NCBI GenBank assembly: GCA_965261055.1 | Contig: OZ253440.1 | Span: 310,001-374,000 of the forward strand | Source of the DNA: G965261055 sp965261055 [NCBI: Fibrobacteria bacterium] | GTDB lineage: Bacteria > Fibrobacterota > Fibrobacteria > UBA11236 | Direction: 5' to 3' | Length of the DNA stretch: 64,000 bases | Shown here: in pieces, positions 16,586 to 25,829 of the stretch | Layout: each line of letters starts with the position of its first letter | How positions within the stretch are numbered: position 1 is the stretch's first letter | Notes under the pieces: model-generated | The model's database searches: none | Told to the model about the DNA's origin: nothing | The model's input: only the letters and a program-made list of their open reading frames with translations | Made by a program: the position numbers and the translations under genes

Positions 16586-18720
16586 TGATTAGATTGTTTA
16601 TTCTTATATCACTAACATTAATTATTTTTAATTGTGGCGACACAGTTGACTCACCGATTCCAGTAAGTAGTATTCCAGTAAGTAGTGTAAGTGTTGATAA
16701 TTCTGTAGTAGGTTTAGTAGTGGAAGGTGCATCATCAACAGTTGTGGCAACCGTATTACCAACTAATGCAAGCAACAAAGCAGTGACATGGAGAAGTAGT
16801 GATTCATCAATAGTGACAGTATCACCTAGCGGTGAAATAATAGGAGTATCAGCGGGAACAGCAACTATTACGGTAACAACAGCAGACGGAGGGCACACAA
16901 ACACAGTAGCTGTGACAGTAACAACAATCAATGTGACGAGTGTGAGTGTTAGCAATGATGCAGTCAACTTAGTAGTGGGAAGTTTATCAACAGTAGTGGC
17001 GACAGTATTACCAGCTGATGCGATTGATAAGACAGTGAGATGGTCAAGTAGTGATACCGCAATAGCGACAGTTGATGGTGGTGTTATCGTAGCAGTAGCA
17101 GTAGGAATGGCGGACATCACCGTAACGACAACAGATGGATCTATAACAGCGATAGTATCTGTGACAGTAATAGCCACAACAGTCAATGTGACGAGTGTGA
17201 GTGTTGGTAGTGATACAGTAGGTTTAGTAGTGAGAGGTACAGCAACAGTAATGGCGACGGTATCACCAAACGATGCAACAGATAAAATAGTGGCATGGAG
17301 AAGTAGTGATTTAACAAAAGTGACAGTATCATCTTCTGGTGTGGTAACAGGAGAATCAGAAGGCACAGCAACAATCACTGTAATGACAGCAGACGGAGGG
17401 TACACAGACACAGTAGTTGTCATAGTCACAACAGTAAGTGTAAGCAGTGTGAGTGTTGATATTGATACAGTAAGTATAGTAGTGGGAATTTCATCAATAG
17501 TTGTGGCGACGGTATTACCCGCTGATGCGAATGATTCAGTCATTTGGAGTTCAAGTTCTAATGAGATAGCAATAATTAATGAAAGCGGTGTTATCACAGG
17601 AATATCAGAGGGTGTAGTAATCATCATAGTCAAAACAGAAGACAGAGGACACACAGACACAGTAGTTGTCATAGTCACAATCAGTGTGACGAGTGTGAGT
17701 GTTGATATTTCTACACTAAGTTTAGTAGTGGGCGAGACATCACTAATCACAGCGACAGTATTACCAAATAATGCAACCAATCCAGTAGTAACATGGACAA
17801 GTAGTGATACCGCAATAGCGACAGTTTATGCAAACGGTGTCATAACAGGAGAATCAGCGGGAACAGCAACCATTACGGTAACAACAGCAGACGGAGGATA
17901 CACAGACACAGTAGTTGTCATAGTCACCCCACCAATCAGTGTGACGAGTGTGAGTGTTGATATTTCTACACTAAGTTTAGTAGTGGGCGAGACATCACTA
18001 ATCACAGCGACAATATTACCAGATGATGCAACCAACAAAGCAGTGACATGGACAAGTAGTGATACCGCAATAGCGACAGTTAATGCGAACGGTATCATAA
18101 CAGGAGTATGGGTGGGAACAGCAATCATCACAGTTACAACAGCAGACGGAGATTACACAGACACAATAGTTGTCATAGTCATCCCAACCAGTGTGACGAG
18201 TGTGAATATTGTTAGTGGTACAGTCAATCTAGGAGTGGGAGCGAGATCAGCAATCACAGCGACAGTATTACCAAATAATGCAACCAACCCAGTAGTAACA
18301 TGGACAAGTAGTGATACCGCAATAGCGACAGTTTATGCAAACGGTGTCATAACAGGAAAATCAGCGGGAACAGCAACCATTACGGTAACAACAGCAGACG
18401 GAGGATACACAGACACAGCAGTTGTCATAGTCTCAGGAGACATTGTAACGAGTGTGAGTGTGAATGTTGATAGTGATACAATTAATCTAGTAGTGGGAGA
18501 TACATCACCAATCACAGCGACAATATTACCCGCTAGTGCGATAGACAAAGGAGTGAGATGGACAAGCAGTGCTGATACCATAGCTACAGTATCAAGTTTA
18601 AACCTACCAGAAGGAACAGTAGAAATAACAGGAGAATCAGCGGGAACAGCAACAATCACAGTTAGGACAACAGACGGAGGATACATGGACTCAGTATTTG
18701 TCACAGTTGCATACCCTTAA
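16585..18720 (+). CDS. Big_2-repeat surface lipoprotein
   Basis: The 711-residue product has a lipoprotein signal (MIRLFILISLTLIIFNC, lipobox IFNC) and then eight Ig-like Big_2 domains of about 84-86 residues. Each carries the pattern SVSVD...LVVG..S.ITATVLP..A..K.VTW.SSD..IATV...G.ITG.SAGTATITVTT.DGG. Domains 5 to 7 are the most alike, suggesting recent duplication. Big_2 domains occur in intimin-like and other adhesins, so a cell-surface adhesive role is likely. The coding sequence stops at 18718 but a ninth repeat continues out of frame, so this product is probably truncated. Confidence 0.85.
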   Translation: MIRLFILISLTLIIFNCGDTVDSPIPVSSIPVSSVSVDNSVVGLVVEGASSTVVATVLPTNASNKAVTWRSSDSSIVTVSPSGEIIGVSAGTATITVTTADGGHTNTVAVTVTTINVTSVSVSNDAVNLVVGSLSTVVATVLPADAIDKTVRWSSSDTAIATVDGGVIVAVAVGMADITVTTTDGSITAIVSVTVIATTVNVTSVSVGSDTVGLVVRGTATVMATVSPNDATDKIVAWRSSDLTKVTVSSSGVVTGESEGTATITVMTADGGYTDTVVVIVTTVSVSSVSVDIDTVSIVVGISSIVVATVLPADANDSVIWSSSSNEIAIINESGVITGISEGVVIIIVKTEDRGHTDTVVVIVTISVTSVSVDISTLSLVVGETSLITATVLPNNATNPVVTWTSSDTAIATVYANGVITGESAGTATITVTTADGGYTDTVVVIVTPPISVTSVSVDISTLSLVVGETSLITATILPDDATNKAVTWTSSDTAIATVNANGIITGVWVGTAIITVTTADGDYTDTIVVIVIPTSVTSVNIVSGTVNLGVGARSAITATVLPNNATNPVVTWTSSDTAIATVYANGVITGKSAGTATITVTTADGGYTDTAVVIVSGDIVTSVSVNVDSDTINLVVGDTSPITATILPASAIDKGVRWTSSADTIATVSSLNLPEGTVEITGESAGTATITVRTTDGGYMDSVFVTVAYP

Positions 18721-19188
18721 GTGTAACCAGTGTAAGTATTGTTCGTGATACAATTAATCTAGGATCACGAGAGTCATCAACAATCGCAGTGACAGTATCA
18801 CCCGCCACTGCAAGCAACAAAGCAGTGACATGGTCAAGTAGTGATATCTCAATAGCGACAGTATCAAACGGTATAATAACAGGAGGATTATTGGAACAGC
18901 AACCCTCACTGTCAGCACAACAGATGGATCTCACACAGACACAGTAGTTATTACAGTGACAACAGCATTTTTTAACATGGAGACAAGGTCAGATCCATGG
19001 TTCTATGTACCTGTATCTATTATAGACATAATTAATGTCAATAATATTGTGGATCTCTTCAGGGAGGGGGTTTTGATATGGCAAATGCTATTTTTGCTGG
19101 TGGTTTTCAATATCCTTTAGCAGATTTTCAGGGGATTGCATCAAGGATTATTTTCGTCAGTGGTTTTCCAGATCTTTATGATTATTAG
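18720..19188 (+). pseudogene. Out-of-frame continuation of the Big_2 protein
   Basis: A ninth Big_2 repeat begins right after the stop in another frame (SVSIVRDTINLGS, AVTWSSSDISIATVSNG) up to about 18885. It shifts again at about 18890 (GTATLTVSTTDGSHTDTVV) and once more near the G-run at 19061-19070, ending at a TAG at 19186-19188 (NAIFAGGFQYPLADFQG). Three frame changes mean the original C-terminal region is lost unless sequencing errors are involved. 19189-19379 holds nothing recognisable. Confidence 0.75.
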
Positions 19189-19379
19189 ATATAATTTCAA
19201 CCATTCCCAATAACTCTGTAGCAAATACCCCCCAAACCCACTTCGGCATCGGCTGGATAACTAAATTTGAGAATAAATTGATTTTTTATTTCGTTTTTTT
19301 AACTATTAACTATAAGTGATTTTAAAGTAAGGGATTGTGAACGCGTTAATTTTAGAGAAGATACTTACAGCATTTATCC

Positions 19380-19934
19380 TTATTCAAAATCCTTATAAAG
19401 CTGACTTGCTTGAGGCTTTTTTTGTTTAGTATATTTGCCACTATAGAGGCTTATATCGCCTTGAGGTGTTATAAAATAGACTTGTCCAATACGAACATTA
19501 GGGTAAATACGAATAGGGTGGACAACCGCAATTTCTAAAGTCCAAGTCGGAAAGTAACATTCTTTTTTGTCATTAAAGCCCCAACCTACATCACCAAAAC
19601 CTGCGGTAATATGAGTATTAATACCAAGCCTTCCAATAGAACTTCTACCTTCAAACATAGGAACAAATTTTGTGCTAGTTGCAGTTTCTACTGTAGAACC
19701 TAAATAAAGTTGATTTGGCTCTAAAATAAGCCCCTCTTTAGGGATATTCATAGCTTGTGTTTGGTTCTCTTTTTGCATATCTAAAGGTTCATTTTGTTTT
19801 AAATCATAAACTAAAAGTGAATCACTAAGTGTAACATCGTATGAATTAGGACCTAAATTCTTTGATTGAAAAGGACTAATTATGATATGATTGAGTTTAA
19901 TTTGTTTTTGAATTTCTTGTCCAGTAAGTATCAT
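19380..19934 (-). CDS. dcd: dCTP deaminase
   Basis: Dcd deaminates dCTP to dUTP for thymidylate synthesis. The 184-residue protein contains LGPNSYDVTLSD, the trimer/active-site motif GRSSIGRLGINTHITAGFGD, and a WTLEI segment carrying the catalytic Glu. Length is normal. It is followed at the 5' side by the zinc-ribbon protein gene on the same strand, 27 bases apart. Confidence 0.9.
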   Translation of the reverse strand: MILTGQEIQKQIKLNHIIISPFQSKNLGPNSYDVTLSDSLLVYDLKQNEPLDMQKENQTQAMNIPKEGLILEPNQLYLGSTVETATSTKFVPMFEGRSSIGRLGINTHITAGFGDVGWGFNDKKECYFPTWTLEIAVVHPIRIYPNVRIGQVYFITPQGDISLYSGKYTKQKKPQASQLYKDFE

Positions 19935-19961
19935 TTAAGTCCGAAGTTATAATTGAAAATA

Positions 19962-20348
19962 TTAGTATAAAGTTATGAGTCCTAGACCGCAAGTACTTAG
20001 AAAAAGGATAAGGATAGGGACAGTAATGATTAAAATTAAAATCCACAACAAAATATTAGTTGTTTTAATAAGAGGATTTTTTTCAGGCGAAGAAATTCTA
20101 TTGTTTTGATAGGACGGAGATAGAAATTCTTTACAATGTTTACATTTTTTAGCATCAATTAAAATAGATTCAGCACAAAAAGGACATTTTTTAGTTGTTC
20201 CAACATCTTCAGCGAGGGAGGAGTCTATAGGGTTTTGGTTTATCTGATTGGTTTTTATATAACATTTTTGATGGTATGTTTTACCACTGCTAATTTTTAT
20301 TTTGTTAAAATTTAAAACTTCTTTATTGCAGATGGTGCATAGGGGCAT
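19962..20348 (-). CDS. Zinc-ribbon membrane protein with LIM-like N-terminus
   Basis: The 128-residue protein has two metal-binding modules: an N-terminal CTICNKEV...YHQKC (LIM-like half) and a central CPFCAESILIDAKKCKHCKEF zinc ribbon. It ends with one membrane segment (LLWILILIITVPILILFL). Such proteins are common and uncharacterised. Function is unknown. Confidence 0.7.
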   Translation of the reverse strand: MPLCTICNKEVLNFNKIKISSGKTYHQKCYIKTNQINQNPIDSSLAEDVGTTKKCPFCAESILIDAKKCKHCKEFLSPSYQNNRISSPEKNPLIKTTNILLWILILIITVPILILFLSTCGLGLITLY

Positions 20349-20382
20349 ATTTTTTTTTGTAAAAAGTAAATTGTAATAACAA

Positions 20383-20417
20383 TATAAAAAAGGAGTTTGT
20401 ACCTACAAACTCCTTTT
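20383..20417 (-). terminator. Rho-independent terminator of the MFS gene
   Basis: A 13-bp perfect stem (AAAAGGAGTTTGT and its complement, loop of 4) lies 28 bases after the MFS stop. Read on the minus strand it is followed by a run of six T. This is a strong intrinsic terminator. Confidence 0.9.
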
Positions 20418-20444
20418 CAAAAATTATAAGATCAATTAAAATTA

Positions 20445-21932
20445 TTATTTCTTAATAAGAACAGCTTTGTAACCACCTTTTGCTCTAAAGTAGAAGATGA
20501 TCAAGATAAAGCAAATCGCCATAATTAATGGGAAAAGAGCCGCTCTAAGCAATGCACCTCTAGAAGAGTCGTTTATGACTGTAGTTACCTTTTCTATTGG
20601 AGCAATTAGTTTCAATTTATCTATATCAACAGCACTATAAGAAATCCCAAAGAAGTTTTTTTCCGCAGTTTGTACTTGCTTAGAAATAGCAGGAAATTCT
20701 TTTTCAACACCACTAGAAACAGCACTGTCAGCGAAAACACCAAGAATAGGTGCTCCAATGATACCAACACTTAAAAGACCTATAGCGGAGACTGTATTTA
20801 GAGTCATTGCTCCACCCTTAGGAAACCTTTCAGAAACAACACCAAGAACTGTTGGCCAATAATATGTTTGACCTATAGCATAAAGAACAAATGCAATAAA
20901 GATTAATACACCAGAAACTTCTGATAGTGCAGCAAGTCCTAGCATTGAGAAGATAGAGCTAATTAATAGTACTGTAGGAGGAGAAAATCTTTTAAGTAAT
21001 ACACCAGCAAAGAAACGAAGAAACATCATGATAAAGGCAGAAAAAACAATTGCCCAAGATGCATTTTTAGCTCCTAAAACTGGACTCATTAATTGTTTAA
21101 TCCAAGCATCTGTTCCAAGCTCTGTTGTAGCTAGAGGAATCATAATTAGACATAGAATGAAGAAAAGAGGTTTTCCGAAAGATTTAACAGTAATCCCGAA
21201 AATTCCGCCAACAATAAGTGCAAAGATAAGTGCTTGCCAAATAAGACCACTTGTTTCTCCAGAAATTAAACGAACGATTTCGTAAAACATTAAACCACTT
21301 GCAAGAAAAACACCACTACCACCAAGTTCACGAAGCATATCTCTATAAGAAACACCCGCTTCAACTCTTTCATCAATTGGGAATACAGATTTAATAAATA
21401 TAATACCATAAATAATTACAGGAATAATCATAAATAGTGATTTAAATTTCCAAGAGGCATCACCAGAAAGGATAATAAGGATCCCACCAACAACTAAACC
21501 AGCGGGCCAAGCAGCATGAAGAATATTTAGTTTAGTACTTTTATTTTCAGGATAAGTAGAAGCACAAACAGGATTAATTACAGCTTCAACAATACCATGT
21601 CCTAAACCCGCAAAAAGGCTTCCCCAATACAAACCAGCGTAGCTACTAGCAGAAAAAGTAATGAGAACAGAAAGAAGTTGTAAAGTAAAAGCGATGTACA
21701 TAGAGGTTTTGTAACCAATTTTATCAACAACGAGACTAAAAATAATCATAGTAATGGCGATAGGCCATAAAGATGCCCCAAAAATTTGACCTAGAGCTCT
21801 ACCATCAAACCCAAAGTCGGTACCCCAGTCACCCAAGACCAAAACTCTAAATACAAATCCAAATCCAGCAGCTGCTAGAGAGAGAAAACTCGCCCAAAAT
21901 AGTCGATTTTTTTGTGATTCTGTTAATGTCAT
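20445..21932 (-). CDS. Major facilitator superfamily transporter
   Basis: The 495-residue protein has about twelve membrane segments. The loop after segment 2 (VVDKIGYKTSMYI) matches the MFS motif (G/D...R/K). A hydrophilic, probably extracytoplasmic, loop of about 50 residues precedes the last segment. The substrate cannot be inferred. Translation starts at 21932, directly after a 23-bp duplication of its own start region, and it ends at a strong terminator, so it is likely monocistronic. Confidence 0.8.
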   Translation of the reverse strand: MTLTESQKNRLFWASFLSLAAAGFGFVFRVLVLGDWGTDFGFDGRALGQIFGASLWPIAITMIIFSLVVDKIGYKTSMYIAFTLQLLSVLITFSASSYAGLYWGSLFAGLGHGIVEAVINPVCASTYPENKSTKLNILHAAWPAGLVVGGILIILSGDASWKFKSLFMIIPVIIYGIIFIKSVFPIDERVEAGVSYRDMLRELGGSGVFLASGLMFYEIVRLISGETSGLIWQALIFALIVGGIFGITVKSFGKPLFFILCLIMIPLATTELGTDAWIKQLMSPVLGAKNASWAIVFSAFIMMFLRFFAGVLLKRFSPPTVLLISSIFSMLGLAALSEVSGVLIFIAFVLYAIGQTYYWPTVLGVVSERFPKGGAMTLNTVSAIGLLSVGIIGAPILGVFADSAVSSGVEKEFPAISKQVQTAEKNFFGISYSAVDIDKLKLIAPIEKVTTVINDSSRGALLRAALFPLIMAICFILIIFYFRAKGGYKAVLIKK

Positions 21933-21960
21933 AATATTCCTTCTGTTAATGTCATAATAT
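21918..21960 (-). repeat. 23-bp duplication of the MFS start region
   Basis: TTCTGTTAATGTCATAATAT occurs twice, 23 bases apart. On the minus strand this creates an upstream copy of the start codon that opens an 8-codon frame (MTLTEGIL) whose TGA overlaps the true ATG as ATGA. The duplication also places GAAGGA 5 bases before the true ATG. Translational coupling from the leader peptide is possible. Confidence 0.7.
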
Positions 21961-22021
21961 CTTATTTCAATGTATAGGTTTTAATTCATAGAAAAATAAG
22001 AACAAAGAGTCAATAAATTTT

Positions 22022-22720
22022 TTATTGACTTTTATTTTGGAAAGGTATTTTTTCAGATAAAAAGGGGATGTGTCCTATGGTATATGGGAATTGTTGATGT
22101 TTAGATCTTTTTGGTAAGTAAGACAATACATCTTGTGGATTTATCCAAAATTTTAATTTTGTATGATGTTGTAGATTATCAATATTAATAGTTTGTTGTT
22201 CTAAAAAATCTAAGCCCAAAAGTAATTCTGAAGCCTTATATTTTTTAGTATTTTCATACCAGTTTATAAAATATTCGGAAGTATTTGAATTTAAGTTAGG
22301 TTGATGGAGTGTCATTGTATCCCAAAATTGTTTTAAAACAGTATTTTTATCCTGTTTTAAACCGTTTTTCATTCGTTTTAAAATTCTTTTATTCCAACCT
22401 TTAGGGTTGGTTTTACTTTGACAGAATTCAAAAATAGGAGCAATGCTTAGAATATTAATAGGGAATTCTTGTGTTTGTTTTTCAAGGTGTTGATGCATGA
22501 GTAAACTTCCCATAGACCAACACAAAATATAATTGATATGATAGGCTGAGATATGTTCTTTAAGGGAATTTTTGAACTCCTTATTGTCTATACAGGCTAG
22601 ACTATCTATAAAATAATGATTTATGTTAGGGTTTAATATTTGAATAGATTCCCTCCAACACAATAAATGACTAGCCCATCCTCCAATCCAGAGCCAATTT
22701 TGATTTTTAAGATGACTCAT
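22022..22720 (-). CDS. Alpha/beta hydrolase, probable pimeloyl-ACP methyl ester esterase
   Basis: The 232-residue protein has the nucleophile elbow CWSMGS (Ser) and a late His (IGHIPFLS), with an N-terminal WLWIGGWASHLLCW oxyanion loop as in BioH/BioG-type esterases that free pimeloyl-ACP. It overlaps the end of bioF by 14 bases and is in the bioD-bioF order, which supports a biotin role. The exact esterase family cannot be fixed by eye. Confidence 0.7.
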   Translation of the reverse strand: MSHLKNQNWLWIGGWASHLLCWRESIQILNPNINHYFIDSLACIDNKEFKNSLKEHISAYHINYILCWSMGSLLMHQHLEKQTQEFPINILSIAPIFEFCQSKTNPKGWNKRILKRMKNGLKQDKNTVLKQFWDTMTLHQPNLNSNTSEYFINWYENTKKYKASELLLGLDFLEQQTINIDNLQHHTKLKFWINPQDVLSYLPKRSKHQQFPYTIGHIPFLSEKIPFQNKSQ

Positions 22721-23849
22721 ATTGATTTTTTAAGTTAGAAAGAGTTTGTAATAATTTATGTGTTGTTTCCCAAGAGATCGATAAATTTAAGGATAGGCGA
22801 AGTCTTTCTGTGCCCTTTTTAACAGTAGGGAAACGAATGGCTTGTAAATAAAAATTATTTTGTTCTAATTGTTTTGAAAGCCTTACTGCTTGGCTATTTG
22901 AACGAACAAATATAGGGCAAATGTGGCTTTGAGATAAAGGTTTTTGAAATAAGTTGAATTCGTTTTTTTGGATGTTAAAAATATATTTCTGTAGATTTTT
23001 GAATAAGGAGGAGTCTTCTTGACTTATTTGGATAGAACGTTGTGTTGCACAAATAATTGCAGGGGATAATGCTGTTGAATAGATAAAACTTCTAGCGTAA
23101 TTTATAAGATAATCAATAACACTTTTTGGACCAGTAATGAATGCACCACAAGTTCCAATTGCTTTCCCAAATGTCCCAATAATAATTTTTTTATTAGGGT
23201 TTCCAAGTTTTATTAGATCTTCAAAAATTCTGGGGTAGGCACCAAATGAATGAGCTTGATCTATATAAGTCCAGAAGTTGTACTTTTTTTGAAGTTTAAA
23301 TAATTCTTTTAAATTGCTTTGATCTCCGTCCATACTGAATAAAGTTTCGGTAATAACCAGTATATTTTCATGACGATGTTTTATGATTTGCTTTTCTAGT
23401 TCTTCAAGTTGTAGGTGTGGATAGCGTGTAAATGGTGTTTTTCCAAAGCGTATACCATCAATGATGCTTGCATGGCATAAACGATCTAAAAAAATATGAT
23501 CAAATTGAGGTGATAAAATAGATAAAGCTGATTCATTGGCAATGTAACCACTATTAAAAATAAGAGAGTGAGGTGTATGGTGTAAATCAGATAACTCTTG
23601 TTCAAATTGCGTATAAATAGGTAAGCCTTTACCTAATAACCGAGAGCCTCCAGATCCAACTCCCCATTGATCAGCTCCTTCTTTCATTGCATCAATTACT
23701 TGAGAGTTTGTGGATAGAGCTAAATAATCATTTGAATTGAAATTAAAATGAGTTTGAGAGGATAATTTGTTTGAAATAGGGAAATTTTGAACTGTTCTTA
23801 ACAATTCTTTTTCTTTTAAATTTTGGATTTGTGATTCGAAGGTTAACAT
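22707..23849 (-). CDS. bioF: 8-amino-7-oxononanoate synthase
   Basis: BioF condenses pimeloyl-ACP with alanine, using PLP. The 380-residue product has the family landmarks FNSNDYLALSTN, WGVGSGGSRLLGKG, DQAHSFG, and the PLP lysine in IIGTFGKAIGTCGAFI. Its start overlaps the bioD stop (TAATG). It is the middle gene of the bioD-bioF-esterase cluster. Confidence 0.93.
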   Translation of the reverse strand: MLTFESQIQNLKEKELLRTVQNFPISNKLSSQTHFNFNSNDYLALSTNSQVIDAMKEGADQWGVGSGGSRLLGKGLPIYTQFEQELSDLHHTPHSLIFNSGYIANESALSILSPQFDHIFLDRLCHASIIDGIRFGKTPFTRYPHLQLEELEKQIIKHRHENILVITETLFSMDGDQSNLKELFKLQKKYNFWTYIDQAHSFGAYPRIFEDLIKLGNPNKKIIIGTFGKAIGTCGAFITGPKSVIDYLINYARSFIYSTALSPAIICATQRSIQISQEDSSLFKNLQKYIFNIQKNEFNLFQKPLSQSHICPIFVRSNSQAVRLSKQLEQNNFYLQAIRFPTVKKGTERLRLSLNLSISWETTHKLLQTLSNLKNQYESS

Positions 23850-24559
23850 TATGATAAAAAATTGTCACCCCAAGAGTGAAAATCCGAAGTTAATTGTTGG
23901 TGTAGAATGTTAAGATTAAAAGGTTTTTGATTTGCAATTTCTTCAAGATAGGGTATTTCGCCAAAGTATTTCATTTGAGTCAATTTTAGAATTGTTTCAA
24001 TGTTATTTTGGAAAATGGAAGGAGTTTCTGGTTTGGAATGAATCATAATAAAACCGTTTGGAATTCTGCCTTTTTGTTTTAAGTAATTGTAAGAAAGTAA
24101 AGTGTGGTTAAGTGTTCCTAAATAAGGACTACACACTAAAATTAAATTGGAACTTGGAGGCAATACATCTAAAAGTAATTCACCTTTTTCAGTTAATGGA
24201 ACACACAGACCACCAGCAGATTCAGTGATGATAAGCGGAAAATGTTTTCCACAGAGTGCAAAAGATTTTTTCAGAGTTTCCATTGAGATATTTTGATTTT
24301 CTATTGTGGCTGCATAGTGTGGTGATGTTGGGCTTTTAAAAAAATATGTGTTTTTATATGAGACGGATGGTAATTGAGATTGAATCCAATCAATGTCTCC
24401 TCCATCAGAGGTTATTCCATTTTTAATAATAGGGTAGGTTCCGCACTGTATTGGTTTGTAATAGAGGGGGGTTGAATCTTTAAAAAAATTTAATAGGGTT
24501 AAGCTACAAATTGTTTTGCCAATATCTGTTCCTGTACCTATAATAGATATGTGTTTCAT
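23849..24559 (-). CDS. bioD: Dethiobiotin synthetase
   Basis: BioD carboxylates diaminopelargonate to dethiobiotin with ATP. The P-loop GTGTDIGKTICS near the N-terminus, the YKPIQCG segment and ESAGGLCVPL are family motifs. The start at 24559 (MKHISIIGTG) is preferred; an ATG 6 bases upstream adds two residues. It leads the biotin cluster; bioA and bioB are not in this window. Confidence 0.9.
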   Translation of the reverse strand: MKHISIIGTGTDIGKTICSLTLLNFFKDSTPLYYKPIQCGTYPIIKNGITSDGGDIDWIQSQLPSVSYKNTYFFKSPTSPHYAATIENQNISMETLKKSFALCGKHFPLIITESAGGLCVPLTEKGELLLDVLPPSSNLILVCSPYLGTLNHTLLSYNYLKQKGRIPNGFIMIHSKPETPSIFQNNIETILKLTQMKYFGEIPYLEEIANQKPFNLNILHQQLTSDFHSWGDNFLS

Positions 24560-24631
24560 AGTCACTAAATATTGAAAATTATTGAAACAATTTGAAAGTA
24601 GAAGTTAAAAAATCTAATTTGTTTTTTTGTT

Positions 24632-24708
24632 GAACGATTAGCTCAGTTGGTTAGAGCGTTACCTTGACATGGTAGAGGTCACTGGTTCAACTCCAGTATC
24701 GTTCACCA
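24632..24708 (+). tRNA. tRNA-Val (GAC)
   Basis: A full cloverleaf can be drawn: acceptor GAACGAT with ATCGTTC, D-arm GCTC/GAGC, anticodon stem TTACC/GGTAG with loop TTGACAT (anticodon GAC, Val), T-arm ACTGG/CCAGT with TTCAACT, discriminator A and encoded CCA. Confidence 0.96.
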
Positions 24709-24710
24709 AG

Positions 24711-24739
24711 CCGTTTATTTTATATAAATGGATTTTTTT
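24711..24739 (+). terminator. Intrinsic terminator after tRNA-Val
   Basis: CCGTTTAT pairs with ATAAATGG (one G-T pair, 5-base loop), followed by seven T. It starts two bases after the tRNA CCA. Confidence 0.85.
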
Positions 24740-25066
24740 GTGAAAATTTTTATAAAACCTTAGTTTTTAGTCGATTAAGTAAAGTCACAAACAACTAAAT
24801 ACAACCACAAACAAAATATTAAAAAGTGCTAATAACTAGTGAAAAACTGGTTATAGAATTTAGCAATAGGGACTTTTTCGGACTTTTTTATGAATCAATG
24901 TTATTCTAGTGGAATAAATTATGGATAGAATTAAGGAAGATATAGCCACTTTTAGAAACTTTTTCAAATATTAAGCAAGTGATACAAAAAAGACAGAAAA
25001 TATTAACAACATCTTTGTTTGAATAGGATTTAATTCAAAAAAAAGTGAAAAATGAGTTTCCCTAAT
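24740..25066. other. Gene-free stretch resembling the ssrA phage left end
   Basis: No gene is seen. It holds ACAACCACAA and CACAAACAAC (about 24786-24814) and a tandem repeat GGACTTTTTC/GGACTTTTTT (24870-24889). The element at ssrA has the same two short motifs and a tandem repeat at nearly the same distance from the RNA 3' end. It may be a scar or arm-site remnant of a related integrative element. Confidence 0.4.
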
Positions 25067-25786
25067 TTAGCTGAGAACTAACTTTACGAGTATTAAAGTA
25101 CCATATAAAATAGGCTGATGAATAATATAAATTTTTAAAGAATTTGTACTTAAAAATTTTAAAAGTTTGAAGAACTTGGTTTCAAAAAAATGCAATTGGA
25201 TTTTGTACCAAGGAAATATGACAGATCCAATACCTATTAGAACATAACCAAACCAAGGGAAAATGGAATAGTAGTCTAAGCTAGAAGGCTTTTTAATAAA
25301 GGAATTAATCCAAGGAAGAGGATAATTGTAGCAATATAAAAGAGAATAGTATAATACAATGATAAATAACCCAAGGAAAAAGGCAACTTTCGGAATACGT
25401 ACGAATAGAATTCCGATTAAAGAAGATATTGTGATACAGTGTAGAATGCCGAAGTAAATCCATTTACTAGGTATGGTTATATATGTTACAATAGAAATAA
25501 TAATTGCACAACAAGCGAGTAAAGAAAGTCGTTTAAAAAAAGTATTCCAACGGATCTTTTTTCCATGAGACAAGCTTAAAGAAATTCCTACGCAAAATAA
25601 AAAAGTTATGCCAATAGAATATTGAAATTGACGCCAAGGATATTCTCGTACGTTAGTTGCGATAAAGTTTAATCCTCTGGGACTTAAGTCATAGACAAAG
25701 TGAAATATAATCATTCCGACAATGGCGAGACCGCGTAGTACATCAATTAGGGGGTAGCGATTTTTTGGATCTTCTTTAATGTTCAT
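25067..25786 (-). CDS. DUF1624-type membrane acyltransferase-like protein
   Basis: The 239-residue protein has about seven membrane segments and the opening RYPLIDVLRGLAIVGMIIFH, with FHFVYDL and a later IFPWFGYVLIGIG segment, as in the DUF1624/heparan-glucosaminide acetyltransferase-like group. These are predicted to acetylate sugars across the membrane. The substrate is unknown. Confidence 0.75.
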   Translation of the reverse strand: MNIKEDPKNRYPLIDVLRGLAIVGMIIFHFVYDLSPRGLNFIATNVREYPWRQFQYSIGITFLFCVGISLSLSHGKKIRWNTFFKRLSLLACCAIIISIVTYITIPSKWIYFGILHCITISSLIGILFVRIPKVAFFLGLFIIVLYYSLLYCYNYPLPWINSFIKKPSSLDYYSIFPWFGYVLIGIGSVIFPWYKIQLHFFETKFFKLLKFLSTNSLKIYIIHQPILYGTLILVKLVLS

Positions 25787-25829
25787 AAGTCTATTATAAT
25801 TTAATAAAAAGAAGATTGGTTAAGTTTTG

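Noticed and set aside
16419-17780. 453-codon minus-strand frame opposite the Big_2 gene
   Set aside because: It is the mirror of repetitive Thr/Val/Ser codons and begins with a translation of the 15-bp repeats; no start context, and the plus strand has a lipoprotein signal and domains.
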